From NCBI RefSeq assembly GCF_030817015.1, contig NZ_JAUSYS010000001.1:186001-250000 (forward strand): 64,000 nucleotides of DNA. Reading direction: 5' to 3'. This DNA is from Arthrobacter sp. V1I7. GTDB lineage: Bacteria; Actinomycetota; Actinomycetes; Actinomycetales; Micrococcaceae. The first letter of the stretch is position 1; every line of letters starts with the position of its first letter. The notes beneath the pieces were generated by a model. That model saw only the letters and a program-made list of their open reading frames with translations, did not search any database and was not told the DNA's origin. The translations under genes and the position numbers were made by a program. Shown one piece after another: positions 16,001 through 25,009 of this stretch.

Positions 16001-16519
16001 ATGTCAGAACAGGCCAGCTCTGATGCCGCAAGCCCTGTACAGCAGGGACAGCGCCCGGGGGTGCTGACGGATGAGCTCATGCTCGTCATCACCCGCGAAT
16101 TCCAGGTTCCGATCGATAAAGTGTGGTCGGCCTTGACGGATCCGGACCAGGCACCGGCCTGGTGGGGACCGCGCGGCTTCCGCACGCCGCGCGAGAGCAT
16201 AGACACGGATCTGGAAATCGGCGGCTTTTACCGCGCCTGCATGATCCAGGGCAACACCGGACAGGAGCATTGGTGGAGCGGTGTCCACACCGACATCGAG
16301 CCGCCGAACCTGTTGGTCTTCACCCACGCCTGGGACAACCCGGACGGTACCCGCGGCTTCGAAACCGAGGTCACCTTCCAGCTGGAAGAGATCGACGGCG
16401 GCACACGGATGACGTTCACCCAGGGCCCCTTCGACACGCTGGACAACCGGGACGCCAACGGCGTCGGCTGGCGGGAATCATTCGACCGCCTGGCCGAGCA
16501 CCTCCGTCCGAGGGTGTGA
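16001..16519 (+). CDS. SRPBCC/AHSA1 (START-like) domain protein
   Basis: A 172-residue protein with the Activator of Hsp90 ATPase homologue 1-like fold: REFQVPIDKVWSALTDPDQA, WWGPRGF, YRACMIQ, VFTHAWDNPDG, FQLEEIDGGTRMTFTQGPF, and a closing helix GWRESFDRLAEHL. In bacteria this family binds small hydrophobic ligands and has no single known activity. It follows the YccF gene by 22 nt with a strong Shine-Dalgarno and is convergent with the DUF4031-HD gene, only 4 nt away. Confidence 0.85.
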   Translation: MSEQASSDAASPVQQGQRPGVLTDELMLVITREFQVPIDKVWSALTDPDQAPAWWGPRGFRTPRESIDTDLEIGGFYRACMIQGNTGQEHWWSGVHTDIEPPNLLVFTHAWDNPDGTRGFETEVTFQLEEIDGGTRMTFTQGPFDTLDNRDANGVGWRESFDRLAEHLRPRV

Positions 16520-16523
16520 CCGC

Positions 16524-17393
16524 TCAGGCGAGCTCGCCGCGCAAGTTCCGGCGGGCCGCCTCCAGCCAGAGCTCCCTGGCCCGGCCCGTGTGGAAGAGCG
16601 GGTCGAGGTCCAGCAGCCCGCGGACGACGGCGGCGCGACCGGCCGCGAAGTCCTGGTCGCCGATGTGGGCAAAATCCTGCCGGACCGCGGCCAGATAACG
16701 GGCGTAAGCGGCAGGTTCCCCGCCCAGCACGGACAGGTCCGCGTCGCTGAGCAGGGCTCCGGCGTCGTCTCCGGGCTCCGGGCGGTGGTCTGCCGTCAGC
16801 CGCACCAGCCTTGCAACCTCGTCCACCTCGACGGCGGGCAGCCCCGCATGGCGGAGCCGGTCCTCCGCCAGACGGGCGGACTCCTCTTCGTCCTGGCCGG
16901 CGATGCCGCGGTAGACGGCATCATGGAACCACGCGGACAGCACGACGGCGCGGGGCGGACGGGCCGGCTCCGACAGGAGGTCAAGCGCCTCCAGCACGGC
17001 GAGGAGGTGGGTGCGGCCGTGATAACGGCGGTGCTCCTCACCCCAGCGGTCCAAGAGGTCCAGGAAGAGCGCATCGTGGCCCGGGAGCACCTCGTTCCAG
17101 CGGGTCAGCAGCGGGAGCTTCAGTGAGCCGCTGCGCCGTCGGGCCGGGATCCGCAGGCCGCTGGCGATCAATTTGCGCACCAGGATCCGCCCCTCCACCG
17201 GGACGGCGCCGGCCGTGACGAGGGCATCGTACCGGTCCTCGGCGACGTCGTAGTGGTCGCCGTCGAACGCCCGTTCCGGAATGCCCGCGGCTGCCGCGAA
17301 GGCGTGAAGTTCCTCGAGCGAGGTGTCCGAAATCAGGTGCGAGAAGTGGGTGTCGTGGGCAGGCCAGAGCGGCGGGTCAAGGTAGACGGCCAT
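16524..17393 (-). CDS. DUF4031 and HD-superfamily hydrolase protein
   Basis: A 289-residue two-domain protein. Residues 1-80 form a DUF4031 domain (MAVYLDPPLWPAH, SDTSLEELHAFA, AGIPERAFDGDHYDV). Residues 95-285 carry an HD-type predicted metal-dependent phosphohydrolase: YHGRTHLLAVLEAL gives the first His, SAWFHDAVY the HD pair, and LTADHRP...SDADLSVLG the later ligands. The substrate is unknown; HD proteins often act on nucleotides. The two domains are joined in several actinobacteria, so the fusion is known rather than new. Confidence 0.82.
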   Translation of the reverse strand: MAVYLDPPLWPAHDTHFSHLISDTSLEELHAFAAAAGIPERAFDGDHYDVAEDRYDALVTAGAVPVEGRILVRKLIASGLRIPARRRSGSLKLPLLTRWNEVLPGHDALFLDLLDRWGEEHRRYHGRTHLLAVLEALDLLSEPARPPRAVVLSAWFHDAVYRGIAGQDEEESARLAEDRLRHAGLPAVEVDEVARLVRLTADHRPEPGDDAGALLSDADLSVLGGEPAAYARYLAAVRQDFAHIGDQDFAAGRAAVVRGLLDLDPLFHTGRARELWLEAARRNLRGELA

Positions 17394-17418
17394 GCTTGAA
17401 GTCTAATCCGCGGCCGGT

Positions 17419-18624
17419 TCAGCCGTGGCGGGCGTCGCCGGCCGCCGACTCGGCGTGCTCCTGCTCCAGCTGCTCCTCCGGAGTCCGCGCAGCTCGCGGC
17501 CTGGAGCGAACGCCTCCGCCCTTTTCGTTCAGGCGGGTCTCGTGCTCGGCCTCGATAATTGCCGCGGGGGTGATGGGGTCCTTGGAATTCCAGGCCTTGA
17601 TCGCGGCCCAGGCGACAGCCACCAGAGGCACGGAGAGGATTGCCCCGACGATGCCGGCAAGGATGGTGCCGGCGGTGAGGGCCAGCAGGATGACCAGGGC
17701 GTGTACATTGAGCGCCTGGCCCATGACCACCGGCTGCAGGAAGTTCCCCTCCAGCTGATTGACGACAATCACGACGATGATGACGATCAGCGCGCTGGCC
17801 GGACCGTTGGCTACAAGGGCAACGAGCGCGGCGAGGACACCCGCCAGGGTGGCCCCGATCAGCGGGATGAACGCGCCGATGAAGACGATTGCTGCCAGCG
17901 GCAGTGCCAGCGGGACGCCCATCAGGACCAGTGCCAGGCCGATGAAGAACGAGTCCACCAGCGCCACGATCGCGGTACCGCGCACGTAGCCGCCGAGGAC
18001 GTTGAGGCTTCGCTCGCCGACACGGCGCGCTTTCACGAGGTTCGGGCCCTTGAACGCCCGCAACACGAAGGCCCAGATGCGTTCGCCGTCCTTCAAGAGG
18101 AAGAACAGGATCACCGCCATGAGCAGGGCACCGGTGATGAAGTTGCCCGCCGCGCTGAGCCCGGAAATCGCCCCCGCCCCGACGGTGCTGCTCGTGGCGA
18201 AGTCCACGACGGCGTCGCGCGCCTGCTGGATCTGCTGGTCATCGACGGGGATGGGGCCGTTCCGGACAAAGGCGTAGACCCGGTCGAAACCCTCGCTGGC
18301 CTTGCTGGCCAGTTCGCCGGCCTGGCCCATAACGGCGAAGACGATGCCGGTGATCAGACCGCCGAAAGCCAGCAGGAGCAGCAGGAAGGAGGCGGTCGTG
18401 GCGATTGTGCCGGGCCATCCCTTGCGGCGCAGCCAGTGCACGAACGGCGCGATTGCGGCGGCCAGGATCAGCGCCAGCAGGGCCGGAATCACGACCAGCC
18501 GCACCTGGATCAGGGCGTAGACCACCACCACCGCCAGAACCACGAGTAAGAGGACCTGGGCTGTCCTGATACTGGCCCGGCCCAGGCCATCACTCCAAGG
18601 GGATGTCTTTTCCGGACTGCGCAT
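17419..18624 (-). CDS. AI-2E family (UPF0118) transporter
   Basis: A 401-residue membrane protein with seven to eight helices in the AI-2E/TqsA pattern: an N-terminal helix pair, a long amphipathic segment (residues about 95-165), then FLLKDGERIW, GYVRGTAIVALVDSFFIGLAL, FIGAFIPLIGA and a last helix with NQLEGNFLQPVVMG, the best-conserved block. The family exports or exchanges small molecules or ions; true AI-2 transport cannot be inferred. The charged Arg/Glu-rich C-terminus extends some 45 residues past the last helix. The start was placed at 18624 after GGGGAGAC; an upstream in-frame extension to 18759 overlaps the neighbour. Confidence 0.85.
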   Translation of the reverse strand: MRSPEKTSPWSDGLGRASIRTAQVLLLVVLAVVVVYALIQVRLVVIPALLALILAAAIAPFVHWLRRKGWPGTIATTASFLLLLLAFGGLITGIVFAVMGQAGELASKASEGFDRVYAFVRNGPIPVDDQQIQQARDAVVDFATSSTVGAGAISGLSAAGNFITGALLMAVILFFLLKDGERIWAFVLRAFKGPNLVKARRVGERSLNVLGGYVRGTAIVALVDSFFIGLALVLMGVPLALPLAAIVFIGAFIPLIGATLAGVLAALVALVANGPASALIVIIVVIVVNQLEGNFLQPVVMGQALNVHALVILLALTAGTILAGIVGAILSVPLVAVAWAAIKAWNSKDPITPAAIIEAEHETRLNEKGGGVRSRPRAARTPEEQLEQEHAESAAGDARHG

Positions 18625-18727
18625 GTTGTTGTGTCTCCCCTGTTGGTGGTCAAGTACGTACCAATCAACCGTCTCACGGGCACCGGGAAGCGGCCGCACT
18701 GCCTCCCCCGGACGAGGCGAGGGGCCG

Positions 18728-20059
18728 TCAGGTGGCAGGCAGGATGTTCTGGTTGCCACGGAAGGTGTTGCCCGGATCGAATTCCCGTTTTACCCTCGCC
18801 AGCCGCTGGTAGTTTTCGTCGCCGTAGGCTGCGCGGATCCGGGCCTGCCCTTCGTCGCCGATGAAGTTCAGCCAGACACCGCCGGTTGCGTAGGGGGCAA
18901 TATCCCGGCGGAACCGCTTGACCCAGGCCTTCGCCTCCTGCCCGCCCTCCGGCGTGTCGCCCAGGCCGAACGGGTGGCTCACCCAGCTGGCACTGCGGTT
19001 CAATAAGGGAGTAGCCGCTGCGGCAGGGCCTCCGACCGCCCCACCCCAGCGGGCTATCATCTGCTGGGAACTCGGCCCGGGCAGGCTGCCGGCGGAGTCG
19101 ATGATGACGTCCAGGGCGGCGTCGGACAGCTCGTCGTGATAGTCCGCGCTCCAATAGTTGTACTTGCCCGGCGGGTCATCGAGGGAACACTGGAAGTCTG
19201 CGTAGCCCGTATCCTCGACCAGGTCCACGGCAGGGCCCAGCGCCCGGTAGGCCCTGGCGTGTTCCGCACCTTCCGCGGCGTCCCCGGCGTACAGGTAGAC
19301 CACGAACACCGCCATCTTGCCCACCATGTTCGGGGGCACAAAGGATTCCGGCGGGGCGATCCCGTAGATCAGGGTGGCGGACTCCTCGTTGGGGGCGGCG
19401 AGGGCAAGCTCCCGGTAGGCGCGGCTGACTTCGGCGGCGGCGTCCCCGGGCCACATGAGCAGTCCCGCGTGAACCTTCGGTCCGAGCCGGTGCAGACCGA
19501 AGGTGAACGACGTGGCGACGCCGAAGTTTCCGCCGCCCCCGTGCAGGGCCCAAAACAACTCGGGGTTCTCCCGGGCGCTGGCTGTGACCTCTTCCCCGGC
19601 AGCCGTGACCAGGTCCACGGAGATCAGATCGTCGCAGGCGAAACCGAAGGCGCGCTCCAGCCAGCCCGACCCGCCCCCGAGGGTGAAACCAGCGAGGCCC
19701 GTCGTCGACACCCGGCCGCCGGTGAGGGCGAGGCCATGCTCCTGCGTGGCGCGGTCAAACTCCCCGCAGGTGAGGCCGGTGCCGACCGTGGCGGTGCGCG
19801 CCTCCGGATCCACCCGGACGGACTTCATCGGCCGCACGTCCACCACCAGGCCGCCGTCGTTCAACGACATGCCGGCCACGGAATGACCGCCGGCCCGGAC
19901 GGCGACGTCCAGACTGTTGACATCAGCATATTTCAGCGCCTCGGCCACCTCGGCCGGGCTGCTGCACTGGGCGATGACCGCCGGGCGGCGGTCGATCATG
20001 GCGTTGAACAGTGTCCGGGCCTCGTCATAGTCCGGGCTGTCAGGTTTGATCCACTTCAT
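18728..20059 (-). CDS. FAD-linked oxidoreductase (BBE-like / PCMH-type)
   Basis: A 443-residue flavoprotein with a PCMH-type FAD-binding domain: CSSPAEVAEALKYA, then RAGGHSVAGMS, whose His is the usual site of 8-alpha-N-histidyl FAD attachment, GLTCGEFDRATQEHGLAL, and GFTLGGGSGWLERAFG. The C-terminal end has the BBE motif NYQRLARVKREFDPGNTF. The second Cys attachment site of bicovalent members is not in the expected position, so attachment is probably single. The enzyme oxidises an alcohol or sugar-type substrate with O2; its identity is unknown. It begins on the opposite strand to the mod operon. Confidence 0.87.
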   Translation of the reverse strand: MKWIKPDSPDYDEARTLFNAMIDRRPAVIAQCSSPAEVAEALKYADVNSLDVAVRAGGHSVAGMSLNDGGLVVDVRPMKSVRVDPEARTATVGTGLTCGEFDRATQEHGLALTGGRVSTTGLAGFTLGGGSGWLERAFGFACDDLISVDLVTAAGEEVTASARENPELFWALHGGGGNFGVATSFTFGLHRLGPKVHAGLLMWPGDAAAEVSRAYRELALAAPNEESATLIYGIAPPESFVPPNMVGKMAVFVVYLYAGDAAEGAEHARAYRALGPAVDLVEDTGYADFQCSLDDPPGKYNYWSADYHDELSDAALDVIIDSAGSLPGPSSQQMIARWGGAVGGPAAAATPLLNRSASWVSHPFGLGDTPEGGQEAKAWVKRFRRDIAPYATGGVWLNFIGDEGQARIRAAYGDENYQRLARVKREFDPGNTFRGNQNILPAT

Positions 20060-20165
20060 GGCCTGCTCCTAGGCGACCAAGGCTCCACCCCTTCCAAATG
20101 CTACGGCTGGAGCGGCCGCGCGGCTATGGCCACCCCGGGGGCGGGGCGGGGCACCGATGATCCGG

Positions 20166-20198
20166 TTTGCGGAGTAATTGTGTACTGAAGACCGCAAA
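20166..20198. promoter_or_regulatory. Inverted repeat upstream of the molybdate operon
   Basis: TTTGCGG at 20166-20172 and CCGCAAA at 20192-20198 form a perfect 7-bp dyad with a 19-nt AT-rich spacer, 19 nt before the start of the HTH-TOBE regulator gene. The placement fits an operator for autoregulation by the encoded regulator, which would sense molybdate; the link is inference. Confidence 0.4.
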
Positions 20199-20217
20199 TG
20201 CGGGTTAGTCTTGGCTC

Positions 20218-20628
20218 ATGCCTAATATCCGCGTTTCCGAGGCCGCCCGGTTCCTGGGCGTCAGCGATGACACGGTGCGGCGCTGGACCGAGAACGGAAG
20301 TCTGACGGCGCTCAGGGACGACTCCGGCCGGCTTGCGGTGGACGGCCTGCAGCTCGCGAAGCTGGCCCGGGAGCAGGCGCAGCTGCCGGATGATCCGGCC
20401 CGGGCGGGCAGCTCCGCACGGAACCGGTTCGTCGGACTGGTTACCGCCATCACCGCCGACACCGTCATGGCGCAGGTGGAGCTGCAGTGCGGTCCCTTCC
20501 GGGTGGTGTCCCTGATGAGCAGCGAGGCCGTGCGGGACCTGGGCCTGGAGCTGGGTTCCGTCGCGACCGCCGTCGTCAAGGCCACCACGGTGATCATCGA
20601 GACGCCGAGGGGCAAGGGTGTCGTATGA
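20218..20628 (+). CDS. HTH-TOBE molybdate-responsive regulator or molybdopterin-binding protein
   Basis: A 136-residue protein with an N-terminal MerR/excisionase-type helix-turn-helix (IRVSEAARFLGVSDDTVRRW) and a C-terminal Mop/TOBE domain (RNRFVGLVTAITADTVMAQV...VRDLGLELGSVATAVVKATTVII), which binds molybdate or tungstate oxyanions. It leads the modABC genes and its stop overlaps the modA start as ATGA. This is a ModE-like role by domain content, but the HTH type differs from that of E. coli ModE. Confidence 0.85.
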   Translation: MPNIRVSEAARFLGVSDDTVRRWTENGSLTALRDDSGRLAVDGLQLAKLAREQAQLPDDPARAGSSARNRFVGLVTAITADTVMAQVELQCGPFRVVSLMSSEAVRDLGLELGSVATAVVKATTVIIETPRGKGVV

Positions 20629-21398
20629 GGCGCGTCCTGAAAGCCGCCGCCGTGCTGCTGGCGGGGTCGCTGGCGGCCGGGCTCGGAGGCTGTGCCACAC
20701 CAGCCGACGATGGCGCCGGTAAGATACTCACGGTTTTCGCGGCAGCCTCGCTTCAAGGACCCTTCACGTCGATCGCCGCGGCATTTGAGGAGCAGTATCC
20801 GGGCATCGCCGTGAGGCTCAGCTTCGCCGGTTCCTCGGACCTGGTCACCCAGCTCAGCCAGGGCGCGCCCGCGGACGTCTTCGCCTCGGCCGATGCCAGG
20901 AACATGGCCGGACTCCAGGACGCCGGACTGGTCGAAGGCGCACCGCAGGACATCGCCACGAACATCCTCACCATCGCTGTGCCGCCGGCCAACCCCGCGA
21001 CGATTGGCTCGTTCGCGGACCTCGCCAACCCGGGGGTGAAACTGGTCATCTGTGCGAGCCAGGTTCCGTGCGGTGCTGCCACCAAAACGGTCGAGAGGGA
21101 AACCGGTGTCGTCCTTAAGCCGGTCAGCGAGGAGGCCTCCGTCACCGACGTCCTGGGCAAGGTCAGTTCCGGGGAGGCCGACGCCGGCCTGGTCTACGCC
21201 ACGGACGTCTTGGCCGCCGGCGGCAAAGTCAAAGGCGTGCCCTTTGCCGAGGCGGGCAAGGCCGTGAACACCTACCCGATCACCGCCCTCCACACGAGCA
21301 GGAACAAGGACCTCGCGGCCGCCTTTATTGCCGCGGTCACCGGCCCGGACGGCCGGAAGATCCTGACCGACGCCGGTTTCGGCACCCCCGGCCCGTGA
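20625..21398 (+). CDS. modA: Molybdate ABC transporter substrate-binding lipoprotein
   Basis: A 257-residue periplasmic-binding-type lipoprotein: hydrophobic signal with LGGC lipobox (Cys at about residue 23), then [40 protein letters not shown], the block [11 protein letters not shown], and a C-terminal [18 protein letters not shown]. These motifs and the ligand Ser/Val positions match ModA. The protein captures molybdate outside the membrane and passes it to ModB. The start is the ATG overlapping the regulator's stop; the downstream gene starts at a GTG overlapping modA's TGA. Confidence 0.93.
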   Translation: MRRVLKAAAVLLAGSLAAGLGGCATPADDGAGKILTVFAAASLQGPFTSIAAAFEEQYPGIAVRLSFAGSSDLVTQLSQGAPADVFASADARNMAGLQDAGLVEGAPQDIATNILTIAVPPANPATIGSFADLANPGVKLVICASQVPCGAATKTVERETGVVLKPVSEEASVTDVLGKVSSGEADAGLVYATDVLAAGGKVKGVPFAEAGKAVNTYPITALHTSRNKDLAAAFIAAVTGPDGRKILTDAGFGTPGP

Positions 21399-22231
21399 AC
21401 CCGCGCCGGGTCAGTATGTACAGCGGCATCCCGCCGTGGGTCATGGCGATCGCAGCCGTCGGGGCCCTGTTCGTGCTCCTGCCGCTCGCGGCCATGGCGA
21501 CCCGGGTCAACTGGGCCCAGTTCATCCCGCTGATCACCTCGGACGCCTCGCTCACGGCCCTGGGCCTCAGCCTCCGCACCGCGGCCGCAAGTACCGTGCT
21601 CTGCGTGCTGTTCGGGGTGCCGCTGGCCCTGGTGCTGGCCCGCGGCGACTTCCCCGGCCAGCGCCTGCTGCGTTCCTTCGTCCTCCTGCCGCTCGTGCTG
21701 CCCCCGGTCGTGGGCGGGATTGCCCTGCTCTACACCTTCGGCCGGCAGGGGCTCTTGGGCAAAAGCCTGGAAGTGGCCGGACTACAGATCGCATTCTCGA
21801 CGACGGCGGTGGTTTTGGCCCAGACCTTTGTGGCCCTGCCGTTCCTCGTGGTCAGCCTTGAGGGGTCGCTGCGCTCGGCCGGCAGCCGCTATGAGGCCGT
21901 GGCCGCAACCCTCGGGGCGTCCCCCACCACGGTGCTGCGCCGGGTCACGGTGCCGCTGGTCCTGCCCGGCCTTGCTTCCGGGGCGGTGCTGTCCTTCGCC
22001 CGGAGCCTGGGCGAGTTCGGCGCCACTCTCACCTTCGCGGGCAGCCTGCAGGGCGTCACGCGGACCCTCCCGCTGGAGATCTACCTGCAGCGGGAGACCG
22101 ACGCCGATGCCGCCGTCGCGCTCTCCCTGGTGCTCGTCGCCGTCGCGGTGATTGTCGTCGGGCTCTCGTACCGGCCTCCGGCGGCCGCCGGTATCCGCAG
22201 TTCGGCGCTCGGGCAGCGGGTGCCTTCATGA
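21395..22231 (+). CDS. modB: Molybdate ABC transporter permease
   Basis: A 278-residue permease of the MetI type with six helices. [25 protein letters not shown] is the EAA loop that docks on Mod[28 protein letters not shown] is characteristic of ModB-type permeases. The GTG start overlaps the modA stop as GTGA and the gene ends by overlapping the modC ATG, so the three are translated as a coupled unit. It forms the homodimeric channel for molybdate. Confidence 0.93.
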   Translation: MNPRRVSMYSGIPPWVMAIAAVGALFVLLPLAAMATRVNWAQFIPLITSDASLTALGLSLRTAAASTVLCVLFGVPLALVLARGDFPGQRLLRSFVLLPLVLPPVVGGIALLYTFGRQGLLGKSLEVAGLQIAFSTTAVVLAQTFVALPFLVVSLEGSLRSAGSRYEAVAATLGASPTTVLRRVTVPLVLPGLASGAVLSFARSLGEFGATLTFAGSLQGVTRTLPLEIYLQRETDADAAVALSLVLVAVAVIVVGLSYRPPAAAGIRSSALGQRVPS

Positions 22232-23283
22232 CGTTCACCGTCGACGCTTCGCTCGCCGCGCGCGGTTTCGAGATCTCGCTCAGCCTGGGCCCGGCCGAGA
22301 CGGTTGCCGTGCTCGGCCCAAACGGCGCCGGAAAATCCACCCTGCTCGCGGTGATCGCGGGCCTGCTCCGCCCGGACGCCGGCCGGGCCAAGGTGGACGG
22401 CAAACTGCTGTTCGATCTTCAGCAGGGGACGCCGGCTGGCATCTGGACGGCGCCGCACCGCCGCGGGACAGCCCTGCTGGCACAGGAGGCCCTGTTGTTC
22501 CCGCACCTGAGCGCCCTCGAAAACGTGGCTTTCGGCCCCCGGAGCGCGGGCATTCCCAGGGGGGAGGCGCATGCAGCCGCCCGGCGCTGGCTCGCCGAGG
22601 TCGGCGCCGGCGATCTTGCCGCACGCCGCCCGGACGAGCTGTCCGGCGGCCAGGCCCAGCGCGTGGCGGTGGCCCGGGCGTTCGCGGCCAACCCGGAGGT
22701 TCTGCTGCTGGACGAGCCGATGGCGGCATTGGACATCCACGCCGCGCCGCTGCTGCGTCGGCTGCTCCGGCGGGTTCTTGCCGGCAGGCGGGCCATCATT
22801 GTTACCCACGATGTGCTGGATGCCTACATGCTGGCGGACCGGGTGATCGTGATGGAGCAGGGCCGGATCACCGAGCAAGGCCCAACCCGGGAGCTGCTCC
22901 GGCGCCCGCGCAGCAGCTTCGCCGCCGGACTCGCCGGGCTGAACCTGGTCTCCGGAACGGTGACGCCGACAGGGATCCGTTCCCCCGAGGGCCTCGAGTT
23001 CGCCGGCCTGCACGACGCCCCGCCGGTTGCCGGACAGTCCGGCGTGGCGGCATTCCCGCCGTCGGCCGTGTCCGTGTTCCTGAGCGAGGCGCACGGCAGC
23101 CCCCGGAACTCGTACAAGGTGACCGTCACCGACCTGGAACCGCACGGGGACCAGATCCGGGTCCGTGCCGGGGAACTGTCCGCGGACGTCACGCCTGCTG
23201 CCTCTGTGGACCTCGGCCTGGCGCCAGGGCTCGAAGTCTATTTCGTGGTCAAGGCCGCGGCCGTGGCCATCTATCCGGCGTAG
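22228..23283 (+). CDS. modC: Molybdate ABC transporter ATP-binding protein
   Basis: A 351-residue ATPase with Walker [10 protein letters not shown], signature [16 protein letters not shown], Walker [12 protein letters not shown] and the H-loop VTHDVLDAY. After about residue 245 a C-terminal regulatory extension carries a TOBE/Mop-like domain ([21 protein letters not shown]...[23 protein letters not shown]), as in ModC proteins that bind molybdate for feedback. The gene closes the molybdate operon. Confidence 0.93.
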   Translation: MTFTVDASLAARGFEISLSLGPAETVAVLGPNGAGKSTLLAVIAGLLRPDAGRAKVDGKLLFDLQQGTPAGIWTAPHRRGTALLAQEALLFPHLSALENVAFGPRSAGIPRGEAHAAARRWLAEVGAGDLAARRPDELSGGQAQRVAVARAFAANPEVLLLDEPMAALDIHAAPLLRRLLRRVLAGRRAIIVTHDVLDAYMLADRVIVMEQGRITEQGPTRELLRRPRSSFAAGLAGLNLVSGTVTPTGIRSPEGLEFAGLHDAPPVAGQSGVAAFPPSAVSVFLSEAHGSPRNSYKVTVTDLEPHGDQIRVRAGELSADVTPAASVDLGLAPGLEVYFVVKAAAVAIYPA

Positions 23284-23299
23284 CGGCCGATTCCCCCTG

Positions 23300-23791
23300 T
23301 TAGTCGCGGGCGCTGCGGACCGGGTGCTCGCTGACGATCGAGACCCGGTTGAACGCGTTCATCGCGATCGCCAGCCAGCTCACGGCCGAGAATTCCTGGG
23401 CGCTGAGGTGCTTCCGGGCCGCGGACCCTTCGCGCTCGCGGGCGTGGGCATCGGAGATGTTCGTGACCGCCTCCGCCAGGGTCAGCGCGGCGCACTCCTT
23501 TTCGGTGAAGAGGTCGGTGTCCCGCCAGGCGGGCAGGACGGCGAGGCGCTGGGCGGATTCGCCGTTCTTCACCGCATCGCCGACATGAAGGTCGAGGCAG
23601 TAGGCGCAGCCGTTGATCTGCGACATGCGGACGTTCAGCAGCTCAATGAGGGTCCGGTCCAGGCCCGCCTCCTCGGCGGCTTCCTTGACTTTCAGCCCCA
23701 GCCCGTTCAGCGCCCGCCAGACGGCAGGGTGCTCCTTGTCCAGAAAGACGGATCGGGTGGTGTGGTGCTGCGCTTCCGATGTCTCATCCAT
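23300..23791 (-). CDS. Carboxymuconolactone decarboxylase/AhpD-family protein
   Basis: A 163-residue AhpD-like protein. NGCAYCLDLH carries the CxxC pair that forms the active disulphide in AhpD-type alkylhydroperoxidases. LIELLNVRMSQI before it, ECAALTLAEAVTNIS after it and NAFNRVSIVSEHP at the end fit the family. It probably reduces peroxides or supplies thiol-disulphide activity; specific substrates are unknown. The ATG at 23791 was chosen because the nine residues before it have no ribosome binding site. It is convergent with modC, 16 nt apart. Confidence 0.88.
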   Translation of the reverse strand: MDETSEAQHHTTRSVFLDKEHPAVWRALNGLGLKVKEAAEEAGLDRTLIELLNVRMSQINGCAYCLDLHVGDAVKNGESAQRLAVLPAWRDTDLFTEKECAALTLAEAVTNISDAHAREREGSAARKHLSAQEFSAVSWLAIAMNAFNRVSIVSEHPVRSARD

Positions 23792-23947
23792 GCTCAAAAG
23801 ATTACCCGCGACAAACATTAAAAAAAGTACGTGACAAATTTGTCATATCTGTGACAGGATACCTGAACAGTGATATCCCCTGCGGGAGCGGTTCCCCCGA
23901 CCCCTCCCATGGAACTGGTCCGCCGACATCGGCCCAGCCCCCAGCAA

Positions 23948-23982
23948 TCGACGGTCGGCTCCTTGGGGGGGCCGACCGTCGA
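23948..23982 (-). terminator. Perfect hairpin downstream of the glycerate kinase gene
   Basis: TCGACGGTCGGC (23948-23959) and GCCGACCGTCGA (23971-23982) form a perfect 12-bp stem with an 11-nt G-rich loop, 16 nt after the stop of the minus-strand glycerate kinase operon. The T-run after the stem is poor, but the length and position make it the likely end of the catabolic operon transcript. Confidence 0.65.
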
Positions 23983-23997
23983 ATGGGTTTAACGGGG

Positions 23998-25005
23998 CTA
24001 ACGAGGTTTGGCGGGCATGGCGGCGGGCCGGGCCGGCAACGCCACGAGCCGGGCTCCGGCGGTGACCATCGCGGCCGCGTCACTGGCGACCATAACGTCG
24101 TCGAAGTTGCCGGCGTAGTCGCCCAGATCGGAGCCCATGGAGCCGACGACGGCGTAAACGCGCTTCGCGCCGCACCTGGCGAGAATCGCCGCGATGATCT
24201 TTCCCTGACCGGTTTGGGAATCCAGGCGGCCCTCTCCGACCACTACCGCGCTGCAGGCGGCCACGTGCAGGTCGAAGTCCAGGAGGTCCAGCACAAAGTC
24301 CGCGCCGGAGACCAGGGCAGCCCCGTAACGTGCCCACATGCCGCCGGAGAATCCTCCGGCGGCCCCGGTCCGGTCCACGGTCCGCGGGTCGCGGCCGTGA
24401 TCGCGGAGGAAGACTCTGGCCTGCTTCTCAAGCCGGTCGGTAAGTATGTCCACCGTGGCCGGATCGGCGCCCTTCTGCGCCGCGAAGACCCGTGCGGCGT
24501 CGCCGAACCGGGTGGTGACGTCGCTCAGAACCACCACGTCCGCGCCGCGGAGCCCGCCGAGTTCCTCGATCGCAGCGATGGCGCCGGCGCCGCCGTCGGT
24601 TGTCGCGGAACCGCCAGAGGCCACAAGGATACGCTGTGCTCCCAGCCGGGCGGCTTCGGCCATCAGCACACCAGTGCCATAGGTGCTGGCGCCCACTGGA
24701 TCCCGATCCCGGCTGGAGCGAAGATTGAGCCCGCTGGCCATGGCAAGCTCGACGACGGCGGTGCCGTCCGCGGTCAGGCCGATCTCGGCCAACAGGGCGT
24801 CGCCCCACGGTCCGACGGTGCTCACATCGACCGGTCGGGCGTCGAGGCCCCGGACCAGCACGTCAAAGGTTCCCTCGCCGCCGTCGGCCACCGGCAGTTC
24901 GGTGGCGTCGCCACCGGCGGAGCGTATACCGGCCGCAATGTGTCGGGCAACCTCGACGGCGGTGAAGGTCCCCTTGAAGCTGTCAGGGGCAACCAGGATG
25001 CTCAT
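23998..25005 (-). CDS. glxK: Glycerate kinase
   Basis: A 335-residue glycerate kinase of the GlxK/GK1 fold: ILVAPDSFKGTFTAVEVARH at the start, PVADGGEGTFDVL, GASTYGTGVLMAEA, VASGGSATTDGGAGAIAAI (the nucleotide-binding Gly-rich loop), VVVGEGRLDSQTGQGKI and VVGSMGSD near the end. It phosphorylates D-glycerate with ATP to give 2-phosphoglycerate. It begins 4 nt after the BKACE gene's stop, so the two are almost certainly cotranscribed. This suggests that the pathway yields glycerate. Confidence 0.92.
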   Translation of the reverse strand: MSILVAPDSFKGTFTAVEVARHIAAGIRSAGGDATELPVADGGEGTFDVLVRGLDARPVDVSTVGPWGDALLAEIGLTADGTAVVELAMASGLNLRSSRDRDPVGASTYGTGVLMAEAARLGAQRILVASGGSATTDGGAGAIAAIEELGGLRGADVVVLSDVTTRFGDAARVFAAQKGADPATVDILTDRLEKQARVFLRDHGRDPRTVDRTGAAGGFSGGMWARYGAALVSGADFVLDLLDFDLHVAACSAVVVGEGRLDSQTGQGKIIAAILARCGAKRVYAVVGSMGSDLGDYAGNFDDVMVASDAAAMVTAGARLVALPARPAAMPAKPR

Positions 25006-25009
25006 CCGC

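Noticed and set aside
17425..18549. 374-codon plus-strand frame opposite the AI-2E transporter
   Set aside because: It is an antisense shadow rich in Asp, Gln and Gly with no domain; the transporter has clear helices and family motifs.
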